From OFTM382 sp964352615 (lineage in GTDB: Bacteria; Planctomycetota; Phycisphaerae; Phycisphaerales; UBA1924), in NCBI GenBank assembly GCA_964352615.1, contig CAYGSG010000105.1, positions 1 to 7,829 on the forward strand: 7,829 nucleotides of DNA, in the 5' to 3' direction. This document shows, one piece after another, positions 1 through 5,239 of the stretch. Position numbers and translations under genes: made by a program. The notes below the pieces were generated by a model. The model was not told the origin of the DNA and did no database searches. It was given only the letters and a program-made list of their open reading frames with translations. The number at the start of each line of letters is the position of its first letter. The stretch's first letter is position 1.

Positions 1-2
1 GT

Positions 3-971
3 ACAGCCCCCACCACATCCACGCCCGCTCCAGCCGCGTCCCCCGCCAACGGCTCCACAGACACCGCCGCCGCACCCGTTCCCGGCATGCCCGGCATGTC
101 CAGCAACTCGCAAGAAATCGGATCCGAAGCAACCGTTCAAGCGGCGCCCATGGTCATCACGCTCGCGGACTTCGGGCTCTCGCTTGTGTTCGTCGTGGCC
201 ACGTTCATCGCGTTCAGGAACCTACCCGGGCTCATCGAGATTCTCGTCCTCCAGCGGCTGCCCCTCGACGCAGGCAGCCGCTACGCGCTGAGCACCGTGC
301 TCCGCTACCTCATCGTCGCCTTGGGCATCATCGCTGCGTTCAGCGCCATCAAGCTCGACTGGTCCAGCATCCAGTGGCTCGCAGCCGCGCTCACGTTCGG
401 CTTGGCGTTCGGCCTCCAAGAAATTTTCGCCAACTTCATCTCGGGGCTCATCATCCTCGGCGAACGCCCCATCCGCATCGGCGACACCGTCACCATCGGC
501 ACCATCACCGGCACGGTCACCCGCATCAAGATGCGGGCGACCACCATCACCGACTGGGAACGCAAAGAACTCATCATCCCCAACAAGACCTTCATCACCG
601 GTGATGTCATCAACTGGACCGTCAACGACCCCATGCTTCGGCTCACCGTCGCCGTCGGCGTCAGCTACTCGGGCGATGTCCGCCTCGCCGAGGCCACCCT
701 GCTGCGGGTGGCCAGCGAGCAACCGATCATTCTCAAAGACCCCAAGCCGTTCGTTGTCTTCAGCGCCTTTGGTGACAGCACCCTTGACTTCCAGCTCCGC
801 GTGTTCATCCCAAACATCGACTGCCTTATTGTCGTCCGCCACGACCTGCACATGCGCATTATCGAGGCGTTCCGCAAGGCCAACATCGAGATCGCCTTCC
901 CCCAGCGCGACCTGCACATCCGCTCCATCGTCGGGGCCGAAGGCCTCGTCGAGAAGATCGCCAAGCCCTAA
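3..971 (+). CDS. MscK/MscM-type mechanosensitive channel, C-terminal part (5' end outside window)
   Basis: The reading frame is open to the left edge, so this is the 3' part of a larger gene and the ATG at 87 is probably internal. Counting from that ATG, hydrophobic segments lie at about residues 22-43 and 70-90. They are followed by the pore helix and its exit (about 95-128, GLAFGLQEIFANFISG then ERPIRIGD). Next come the MscS beta domain (about 129-182, with RATTITDWERKE and IPNK) and the cytoplasmic alpha/beta domain (to about 280). The wording of the pore and beta domains is much closer to the large E. coli channels MscK and MscM than to small MscS. The known role of the family is to open under membrane tension and release solutes during hypo-osmotic shock. 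The first 35 or so visible residues form a Pro/Ala/Thr/Ser-rich linker. The gene converges on the transporter gene, with 10 bp between the stop codons and no terminator visible there. Family certain; the exact paralogue is not resolved. Confidence 0.93.
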   Translation, partial: TAPTTSTPAPAASPANGSTDTAAAPVPGMPGMSSNSQEIGSEATVQAAPMVITLADFGLSLVFVVATFIAFRNLPGLIEILVLQRLPLDAGSRYALSTVLRYLIVALGIIAAFSAIKLDWSSIQWLAAALTFGLAFGLQEIFANFISGLIILGERPIRIGDTVTIGTITGTVTRIKMRATTITDWERKELIIPNKTFITGDVINWTVNDPMLRLTVAVGVSYSGDVRLAEATLLRVASEQPIILKDPKPFVVFSAFGDSTLDFQLRVFIPNIDCLIVVRHDLHMRIIEAFRKANIEIAFPQRDLHIRSIVGAEGLVEKIAKP

Positions 972-981
972 CGCTCCACCA

Positions 982-1953
982 TCAAAGCCACCGGCTGCGA
1001 CGCACCACAAAGAACGCCGCGAGCCCCAGCAGACCCATCGCCGCCAGCGTGATCCAGAATCCCTCCGGGTGCTCCTGCCACGGGATGCCGCCCACGTTCA
1101 TGCCCAGCATCCCCGTGATCAGCGTCAGCGGCAAGAAGATCGCCGTAATCATCGTCACGATGTACACCCGCGTGTTCGCCTGCTCGGCCAGCATGTTCGA
1201 GAGTTCGTCCTGAATCACCAGCCCTCGCCCGCGTGCCGCCTCCAGGTCCTCGACGTGACGCGTCATCCGGTTCAACTCCTCCTTGAGCCGCCGCCGGTCG
1301 TCGGCTGCGATCAGTTCGTGCTTGTCCGCATAGAACGCCGACAGCGCGCTCGATTGTGCTGACAAGTACCGGTGCAGCAGGATCACCCGGTGCCGCATCG
1401 TTGTCAGCTGCGCACGGTCAACCTCGTCGCCCGCCGCAAGCTGGTCCTCGAACGTATCAAACGCCTCGCTCAGCTCGGTCACGATCGGCCCCGTGCGCGC
1501 CGTCAGGCCGCTTATCAGCGCCACCAGCAGATCGCTCACCGACTTGGGGCCGCTGCCAGCTCGGCACGCCTCAACCAGCGCCCCGGTCGCTCGCAGTTGG
1601 GGGCCCTGCAACGTGATGACCCGATGCGCATCGGCCCACAGCCGCAACGAAATCATGTCCGCCGGGTCCGCGCCCTCGTTGAGGTTCACCCCACGCAGCA
1701 CCATCAAGATCCCGCCATCGCTGGCCACCACGCGAGGCCGCGTCGTCTCCGTGACCAACTCGTCGACCACCAGCGAATCCAGGCCCGACTTCGCGCGTAA
1801 CCACGCGCGCGTCCCTTCCTCGTGCCGATCGAAGTGCAGCCACCTCGGGCTGTCGCCCGCCGCCCCGGCCTCATCGAGCGAGAGCGCTCTCGAAGCCTTG
1901 AGTTCGAACGCCGCGATCAGACCCGTCCCGCCTTGCGTTTCGCCATCGGTCAT
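982..1953 (-). CDS. zntB: CorA-family divalent cation transporter, ZntB-like
   Basis: The product is a 323-residue inner-membrane protein with the two-domain CorA fold: a soluble N-terminal domain (about 1-200), a long charged helix (about 215-260), TM1 (about 264-284) and TM2 (about 298-317). The family signature at the end of TM1 is present as GMLGMNVGGIPW (GMN at 284-286). The GGIP extension and the RSRWL ending are typical of ZntB rather than magnesium CorA, so Zn2+ transport is the best guess; E. coli ZntB is also about 327 residues. The frame could extend 18 codons upstream to 2007. The ATG at 1953 is preferred because it fits family length and lies exactly 6 nt after a -10-like hexamer (TACGCT), with no Shine-Dalgarno sequence, as in leaderless mRNAs. 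It is divergent from the ribbon-protein gene at 2108. The direction of transport and the ion cannot be read from sequence. Confidence 0.92.
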   Translation of the reverse strand: MTDGETQGGTGLIAAFELKASRALSLDEAGAAGDSPRWLHFDRHEEGTRAWLRAKSGLDSLVVDELVTETTRPRVVASDGGILMVLRGVNLNEGADPADMISLRLWADAHRVITLQGPQLRATGALVEACRAGSGPKSVSDLLVALISGLTARTGPIVTELSEAFDTFEDQLAAGDEVDRAQLTTMRHRVILLHRYLSAQSSALSAFYADKHELIAADDRRRLKEELNRMTRHVEDLEAARGRGLVIQDELSNMLAEQANTRVYIVTMITAIFLPLTLITGMLGMNVGGIPWQEHPEGFWITLAAMGLLGLAAFFVVRRSRWL

Positions 1954-1959
1954 GCCATC

Positions 1960-1987
1960 AGCGTACCCCGGCTGACCTGCGGGGCAA
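1960..1987 (-). promoter_or_regulatory. Predicted leaderless promoter of the ZntB-like gene
   Basis: On the minus strand TTGCCC (1982-1987) is followed by a 16-nt spacer and TACGCT (1960-1965), then 6 nt, then the ATG at 1953. That spacing puts the transcription start on the A of ATG. No purine-rich ribosome site precedes the ATG. The hexamers are imperfect matches to the sigma-70 consensus, so this is a prediction from spacing and from its resemblance to the other two sites in the window. Confidence 0.5.
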
Positions 1988-2016
1988 CGGGCCTCTGTTC
2001 GTGCCACGGGCTCTTA

Positions 2017-2082
2017 GGTGGCACAGGCTTGTAGCCTGTGTCTTCTTTGGGTGGAGGCATCCTGCCCGTCGGTTGGAGCATC
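2017..2082 (+). repeat. Dispersed two-hairpin (REP-like) repeat, copy 1
   Basis: This about 66-bp unit begins GGTGGCACAGG and contains a perfect hairpin, CACAGGCT-TGT-AGCCTGTG (2022-2040). A TTCTT spacer follows, then a degenerate second half, GGCATCCTGCCCGTC, and the tail TTGGAGCATC. The same order of elements occurs twice on the minus strand at 3833-3966. Here the second palindrome has lost its left arm. The unit fills most of the gap between the divergent genes, and its tail overlaps the -35-like box of the gene at 2108. It encodes nothing convincing. Confidence 0.72.
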
Positions 2083-2101
2083 TCCGCCAGCCCGTTAAGC
2101 T
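2073..2101 (+). promoter_or_regulatory. Predicted leaderless promoter of the ribbon-protein gene at 2108
   Basis: TTGGAG (2073-2078) and TAAGCT (2096-2101) are separated by 17 nt. Another 6 nt follow before the ATG at 2108, which would make the A of ATG the first transcribed base. There is no Shine-Dalgarno sequence in the 15 nt before the start. The -35-like hexamer lies within the tail of the dispersed repeat, so the repeat may have supplied part of this promoter. Confidence 0.55.
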
Positions 2102-2107
2102 GAACCG

Positions 2108-2929
2108 ATGCGAACGCTCCGCGCTACGGCACCTATCACGCTCATCTACCTGCTGCTAGGCTTCATAACGACCTGGGCCGTCGCGTGGAGCCTGGCGCTG
2201 CTGCCGCCAACGCTGAACCCCGCCCGCACTCGACAGCCCATGCTCGCCATGGACGCCTGTGTCCTGGGGACACGTCTAGAAGTTCATCATTCACTCGGCG
2301 GAATGCGTGTTGCATACGTCAATGTTGAGCATTTAATCGTGGGCTCGGAGGCCGAACTGGAAGCCAACGCCGACCGGCCTTTCATCGATGCTGCGTCAGA
2401 CCCGACACCGTGGACAAACGCCACCATGAACTGGAACCCTGCGGGCCGTCACGGCTGGGGCATGCGGCGTGAGGTGCTCACAGCGGGACCAGATTCACTA
2501 TGGTCCATGGGTGTTGATGACGGTTTGGGCTTTCCTGCCATCGCGCTGTGGTGTTCGTGGGAAGCAACCCTGAAATCTGGGTGGTTCTCCATAGACGGCA
2601 ACAAGGAACCACACGGAGGGTTCCGCATCCATAATGTTTCGCTGGGCCGATTCAACGGGACGATCCCCCGCGCTCTGCCGTACCGGCCGATCTGGTCGGG
2701 CTTGGGGATCAACACGGCCTTCTATGCGTTGCTGCTCTTCGGAATCGTGCGCGGATCGCGGCGCATCAAGCACGCGGGCCGCTATCGCCGGGGCGTGTGC
2801 CCGCGATGCAGGTACGACCGCTGCTTTGACTACACCTCGCCCTGCCCCAAGTGCGGCGATGCTCCGCGCAAGGCAAAGCGAGCGCATCCGGCTGCAAGGA
2901 GCGACCGACCGGATGCCGCATCCGCTTGA
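2108..2929 (+). CDS. Unnamed membrane protein with C-terminal Cys4 ribbon
   Basis: This 273-residue protein has no function I can name. A basic N-terminus leads into TM1 (about 9-32). Next comes a Trp- and Gly-rich ectodomain of about 160 residues with one Cys pair candidate (Cys51, Cys149). TM2 follows (about 197-215, in the stretch PIWSGLGINTAFYALLLFG), then a basic cytoplasmic tail. The tail holds CPRC at 231-234 and CPKC at 246-249, a likely zinc ribbon, with an extra Cys at 239. Proteins with the RPIW-G--INT-FYA helix followed by such a ribbon are, as I recall, frequent in Phycisphaerae and annotated as hypothetical. By the positive-inside rule the ectodomain is extracytoplasmic and the ribbon cytoplasmic. 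Start: the ATG is 6 nt after a -10-like box and lacks a ribosome site. The gene converges on a second ribbon protein at 3209. The tail after the ribbon is Ala/Arg-rich and poorly constrained. Confidence 0.85.
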   Translation: MRTLRATAPITLIYLLLGFITTWAVAWSLALLPPTLNPARTRQPMLAMDACVLGTRLEVHHSLGGMRVAYVNVEHLIVGSEAELEANADRPFIDAASDPTPWTNATMNWNPAGRHGWGMRREVLTAGPDSLWSMGVDDGLGFPAIALWCSWEATLKSGWFSIDGNKEPHGGFRIHNVSLGRFNGTIPRALPYRPIWSGLGINTAFYALLLFGIVRGSRRIKHAGRYRRGVCPRCRYDRCFDYTSPCPKCGDAPRKAKRAHPAARSDRPDAASA

Positions 2930-2947
2930 GCGAACATCATAAACGGC

Positions 2948-2970
2948 GGATCTTTTCTCATAAAAGGTCC
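2948..2970. other. AT-rich stem-loop after the stop of the 2108 gene
   Basis: GGATCTTTT (2948-2956) pairs with AAAAGGTCC (2962-2970) across a 5-nt loop: nine base pairs, one of them a G-T wobble on this strand. It starts 18 nt after the stop codon. It lacks the GC-rich stem plus T-run of a classical terminator, so a role in 3'-end formation is only possible. Its right arm overlaps the first unit of the tandem array. Confidence 0.3.
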
Positions 2971-3078
2971 ACCGAATGCTCTTGTCGGTCCACCGAAAGC
3001 TCTTGTAGGTCCACCGGATGCTCTGTCAGGCCGACCGGATGCTCTGTCAGGCCGACCGGATGCTTTGTCTGGTCCACC
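2966..3078. repeat. 21-bp tandem repeat array, five units plus a partial sixth
   Basis: Units start at 2966, 2987, 3008, 3029 and 3050, each exactly 21 bp with no indels. A partial sixth begins at 3071 (GGTCCACC). The shared core is GGYCSACCGRAWGCTYTGT. Units 1-2 are one subtype (GGTCCACCGAA), units 4-5 another (GGCCGACCGGATGCT), and unit 3 is intermediate (GGTCCACCGGATGCT). This pattern fits slipped-strand duplication from neighbour to neighbour. The array lies between the 3' ends of two convergent genes. There are no unique spacers, so it is not CRISPR. The remaining intergenic DNA (3079-3208) shows no gene or clear signal to me. Confidence 0.85.
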
Positions 3079-3208
3079 CAAAGACAGTGCGGCAGAGCCA
3101 CAAGGCCGGGCGGTCATGCTCGCATGCATGGCCTGATAGCCACCGTTCCACCGCGCACGATCCACGCGGAGGAGGCGCTGAGAGCGTTTGCTCGCCCCGC
3201 CCCCTGCC

Positions 3209-3799
3209 TCAGTTCAGCACCGCTATCGCCACCAGCGTGATCGCGACGTTCACCGAGATGCACGCCAGAGGCCAGCGGTACGCGCGCCACGCGAGTATCC
3301 AGAACCCCGACGACGGCTCCGACCCCAGCCGACCGCACTCGGGGCAGCGTTCGAGTTGCTCATCGCGCGGGTAACCGCAGCCGATGCAACGGTTCTTGCG
3401 GCGGCGGTGGGCGGAGAGGAGAGCGGGAGGAAGGAACAGCACACTGGAGAGTGCGAGCAAGATCAACCACGACGGGGCCTGGACGTATACCCACGGCCTC
3501 CGTCTGCTCATGCTCGGAAGCCATGTCCCCGCAGTACTTTCTAGGTAAAACTGCCGATCGAAGAACGAAAGCATTTGAAGCAGGTCGTTCGCCACCAACT
3601 GTGACGCATCTTCGGTTCCCACGTACGCGGCACCCTCTCTAATGTCGAGTGCCCAACCCAGCGACTCGGCTCGGATGGGATTGAAGATCGACACCAACCA
3701 CAGCACCCCCACCACGAGCGTCGCCGCGATGATGAGCCGCTCGTGGCGCGGCCGCTTTCGCCGATCACTCTCGGCGAGCTTGCGTTTAATGAACTTCAC
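3209..3799 (-). CDS. Unnamed three-TM membrane protein with internal Cys4 ribbon
   Basis: This 196-residue protein has no function I can name. A very basic N-terminus (KFIKRKLAESDRRKRPRHE) precedes TM1 (about 22-39). An extracytoplasmic segment of about 70 residues follows, then TM2 (about 111-129) and a basic stretch (HRRRKNR). The likely zinc ribbon has CIGC at 138-141 and CPEC at 152-155 and should be cytoplasmic. A last TM (about 176-195) ends the protein. The CxxCGYP...CPECG wording is the common Phycisphaerae form. The start is GTG at 3799, supported by GGAG (3808-3811) with 8-nt spacing. No in-frame ATG exists before residue 76, and the frame further upstream runs through repeats and an unrelated gene. 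The GTG overlaps the stop of a five-codon mini-ORF beginning at 3813. The topology (TM, ectodomain, TM, ribbon) resembles the gene at 2108, but the sequences outside the ribbon do not align clearly by eye. Confidence 0.82.
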   Translation of the reverse strand: MKFIKRKLAESDRRKRPRHERLIIAATLVVGVLWLVSIFNPIRAESLGWALDIREGAAYVGTEDASQLVANDLLQMLSFFDRQFYLESTAGTWLPSMSRRRPWVYVQAPSWLILLALSSVLFLPPALLSAHRRRKNRCIGCGYPRDEQLERCPECGRLGSEPSSGFWILAWRAYRWPLACISVNVAITLVAIAVLN

Positions 3800-3813
3800 G
3801 CCCGCGTCTCCAT
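3796..3813 (-). other. Five-codon mini-ORF (METRA-stop) overlapping the GTG start of the 3209-3799 gene
   Basis: ATG at 3811-3813 opens M-E-T-R-A and stops at TGA (3796-3798). The stop shares the sequence GTGA with the start codon of the downstream gene. The ATG is exactly 6 nt after TACGCT (3820-3825), so it would be the 5' end of a leaderless mRNA. The bases GGAG inside it (3808-3811) also form the Shine-Dalgarno sequence of the main gene. It may work by translational coupling, or be a chance reading of a 14-nt leader. Confidence 0.4.
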
Positions 3814-3819
3814 GCCGCC

Positions 3820-3825
3820 AGCGTA
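3820..3825 (-). promoter_or_regulatory. Predicted -10 element of the 3209-3799 gene
   Basis: The minus-strand hexamer TACGCT is identical to the -10-like box of the ZntB-like gene. It is 6 nt from an ATG, predicting transcription from about 3813. A -35 partner is poor: the nearest TTGCCC (3846-3851) lies 20 nt upstream, inside the dispersed repeat. Confidence 0.4.
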
Positions 3826-3832
3826 CCCGCCT

Positions 3833-3966
3833 GATGCCTCCAGACGGGCAAGATGCCCGTCCCACTGGAAGCAGATACAGCCTGCAAGGCTGGGCCACCA
3901 GGAAAGAGCATGGGCATGATGCCCGTCCCACTGGAAGAACCCAGCCTGCAAGGCTGGGCCACCAAG
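3833..3966 (-). repeat. Dispersed two-hairpin repeat, copies 2 and 3 in tandem
   Basis: Two copies lie head to tail, offset by 64-66 bp, reading on the minus strand toward the gene at 3799. Each has hairpin A, then hairpin B. For the outer copy, A is CCCAGCCT-GCA-AGGCTGGG (3940-3958) and B is GGGCA-TGA-TGCCC (3912-3924). For the inner copy, A is CAGCCT-GCA-AGGCTG (3878-3892) and B is GACGGGCA-AGA-TGCCCGTC (3843-3861). The shared linker between B and A is CCCACTGGAAG on the plus strand. Element order and orientation relative to the downstream gene match copy 1 at 2017. The stems differ in sequence between copies yet stay paired, which suggests the hairpins matter. Spurious translations give peptides such as GRASCPS and WPSLAG. 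The rest of the gap (3967-4026) shows nothing I recognise. Confidence 0.8.
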
Positions 3967-4026
3967 AAACAACGCCGCGTGCGGGTGCACACGGCGCTCG
4001 GAGGTTCTCTGTGTTTTCGGTGGCCT

Positions 4027-4069
4027 GTAACGAAAAGCCTGGGCGGGCTCTGCCCGGCCCAAGCGTTAC
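4027..4069 (-). terminator. Intrinsic terminator of the coiled-coil / small membrane protein operon
   Basis: On the minus strand TGGGC-bulge-GGGC pairs with GCCC-GCCCA around a 3-nt loop (4040-4061), followed by GGC and TTTT (4033-4036). An outer arm, GTAACG (4064-4069) with CGTTAC (4027-4032), encloses the whole structure. The TAA stop of the 67-residue gene (4066-4068) lies within this outer arm. On the plus strand no T-run follows, so termination is expected mainly for minus-strand transcripts. Confidence 0.68.
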
Positions 4070-4269
4070 TTCGGCGGGAGCACGACGTTGCCGGGCTCTT
4101 GCAACGCGATCGCACTGCCGCCCTTGCCGATGGTTCCCGCTTGCGTGAATACCACCACGCACGCCGCGAGCATCGCGACCGTCGCAACCACGAGCAGGCC
4201 CGTGTACACGTCCGGGCCTGATGACTTCCGCGCCCGTCCGCCGGGCATCTGCATTCCGAACTGACTCAT
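4066..4269 (-). CDS. Small single-pass membrane protein (67 residues), function unknown
   Basis: The product has a polar, basic N-terminus (Met/Gly-rich, GGRARK), one TM (about 22-43) and a short tail of about 24 residues ending in Pro-Pro-Lys. The start is well supported: GGAG at 4278-4281 with 8-nt spacing to ATG at 4269. The gene begins 31 nt after the stop of the coiled-coil gene on the same strand and is followed at once by a terminator, so it is the last gene of that operon. My recollection is that small proteins of this type beside a coiled-coil membrane protein recur in Phycisphaerae, but I cannot verify it here. A partnership with the coiled-coil protein is inferred from gene order. 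Function cannot be assigned. Confidence 0.75.
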   Translation of the reverse strand: MSQFGMQMPGGRARKSSGPDVYTGLLVVATVAMLAACVVVFTQAGTIGKGGSAIALQEPGNVVLPPK

Positions 4270-4300
4270 CGTCCGTGCTCCGTCTTTGAAACCGTTGTCT

Positions 4301-5152
4301 TTAGCGAAGCCGGCTTAGCGCCACATCACCGCTCTGGATCGACTGCCCGTTGGCCATCAGTTGCACCTTAGCCACCGACTGGTTCAGGTCCGTGCGGATC
4401 ACCACCACATCGGCGATCCACTGGTTGCCGCGGGTGATGTACAGCCGCATGTTCTGGGCCACACGGTCGGTGCTGCCCGCTGCGAACTCAACGAGTTGGT
4501 CGCCCGTCGCCTGGTCAACCGCGGTGCTCGACACGCGGGACGTGATGATCGGACCGCTGAAGTCGAAGGGCTGGGCCGCGACGGTCGACGCCGCAGCCCC
4601 GCCGCCCTGGTTGGCGATTTCAGCCGCAGCAAGCTGCTCTTGAAGCGCCCTGATCTGCTGGTTGAGCACACCCTGCTCGCTCTCGCGGTCGTTCAGACGA
4701 TCCTCAAGAGCCATCGACTCGCTGCGGAGCCTCGCGCTCTCGCTGCGCATCTGGTCGATCTGCGTGCGGTAGCTCTCGATGAGCCTGGTCTGAGCCGCGA
4801 CTGTTTTATCAAAGTCACCGATCTGGGTCTGGATGGCCTGGGCCGCCTCGCGCTCCCGGCTCACGTCGGTGCGGAGCTGGGCGTTCTCCGAGTTCAGGTC
4901 GGTGTTCACGCCACGGATCCGCGCGATCTCGTTGGACGAGTCCGCAAGCTGGCGTTCGAGCCGCGAACGCTCCTCAGCGGCGCGGTTCACTTCCGCGTCC
5001 TTCTGGGCCTTCTCGGCCGCAGCGTCCGCCTCGGCTGACCGCAGCGCGCCAGAGACCTCGCTGATGTTGAACGCCATGCTCATGGTCAGGGTGGCGAGCA
5101 CCAGACTGAGCACCGCCGCAAAGACAGCAAAGACTTTCGTGAGAATATGCAC
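4301..5152 (-). CDS. Membrane-anchored coiled-coil protein with C-terminal globular domain
   Basis: This 283-residue protein has an N-terminal TM anchor (about 4-27). A long Glu/Arg/Gln-rich coiled coil (about 35-180) follows, with heptad-like Leu/Ile/Ala spacing and no Pro. Next come a Gly/Ala hinge (about 182-195) and a beta-rich C-terminal domain (about 196-283). That domain contains alternating hydrophobic strands such as MRLYIT and WIADVVVI. The coiled coil probably projects outside the cytoplasm and holds the C-terminal domain at a distance, as in envelope spacer or scaffold proteins. The start is GTG at 5152, with GAGGAG (5159-5164) 6 nt upstream. A GTG at 5179 is in frame but would put this ribosome site inside the coding region. 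The 67-residue gene follows 31 nt downstream. A promoter-like extended -10 lies at 5240-5248. It is not clearly any named family; SMC-like or tolerance-protein labels from low-complexity hits would be misleading. Confidence 0.85.
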   Translation of the reverse strand: MHILTKVFAVFAAVLSLVLATLTMSMAFNISEVSGALRSAEADAAAEKAQKDAEVNRAAEERSRLERQLADSSNEIARIRGVNTDLNSENAQLRTDVSREREAAQAIQTQIGDFDKTVAAQTRLIESYRTQIDQMRSESARLRSESMALEDRLNDRESEQGVLNQQIRALQEQLAAAEIANQGGGAAASTVAAQPFDFSGPIITSRVSSTAVDQATGDQLVEFAAGSTDRVAQNMRLYITRGNQWIADVVVIRTDLNQSVAKVQLMANGQSIQSGDVALSRLR

Positions 5153-5206
5153 TAAGGGCTCCTCGGCCTGGCCGCACACCGGCGGCGTTCCGCGTCGTCG
5201 ATACCG

Positions 5207-5227
5207 GCCTTGCCAGCATGGCAGGGC
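5207..5227 (-). other. Leader hairpin upstream of the coiled-coil gene
   Basis: On the minus strand GCCCTGCCA pairs with TGGCAAGGC around a TGC loop: nine positions with one C-A mismatch. It falls between the predicted promoter (about 5240) and the GTG at 5152, so it would be near the 5' end of the mRNA. There is no T-run after it, which makes it a possible stability element or operator rather than a terminator. Confidence 0.35.
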
Positions 5228-5239
5228 AGGCTTGGGGCG

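Noticed and set aside
222..1010. Long minus-strand open frame (262 codons) opposite the mechanosensitive channel
   Set aside because: It is antisense to a convincing MscS-family gene, and its Asp/Gly/Glu-rich composition is what the complement of GC-rich coding DNA gives. No ribosome site or recognisable domain.
1954..2007. 18-codon N-terminal extension of the ZntB-like protein
   Set aside because: It would start inside the predicted promoter and add residues without family resemblance; the ATG at 1953 fits family length and the -10 spacing.
2966..3078. CRISPR array
   Set aside because: Units are 21 bp and directly contiguous, with no unique spacers and no cas genes nearby.
2830..3165. Minus-strand open frame through the 21-bp array, giving a heptapeptide repeat (GRPDRAS, GGPTRAF)
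   Set aside because: It starts at a GTG without a ribosome site and ends inside the opposing 2108 gene. The repeated peptide follows from a unit length divisible by three. Kept only as an alternative explanation for the array.
3091..3208. Palindromic CATGC-TC-GCATG and GAGC/GCTC hairpins between the array and the 3209 stop, as a terminator
   Set aside because: Stems of 4-5 bp without a T-run are expected by chance in this GC-rich DNA.
3800..4162. N-terminal extension of the 3209-3799 protein up to 4162
   Set aside because: The added 121 residues run through the dispersed repeats (GRASCPC, WPSLAG) and antisense-like sequence, and overlap the well-supported 67-residue gene. The GTG at 3799 has a ribosome site.
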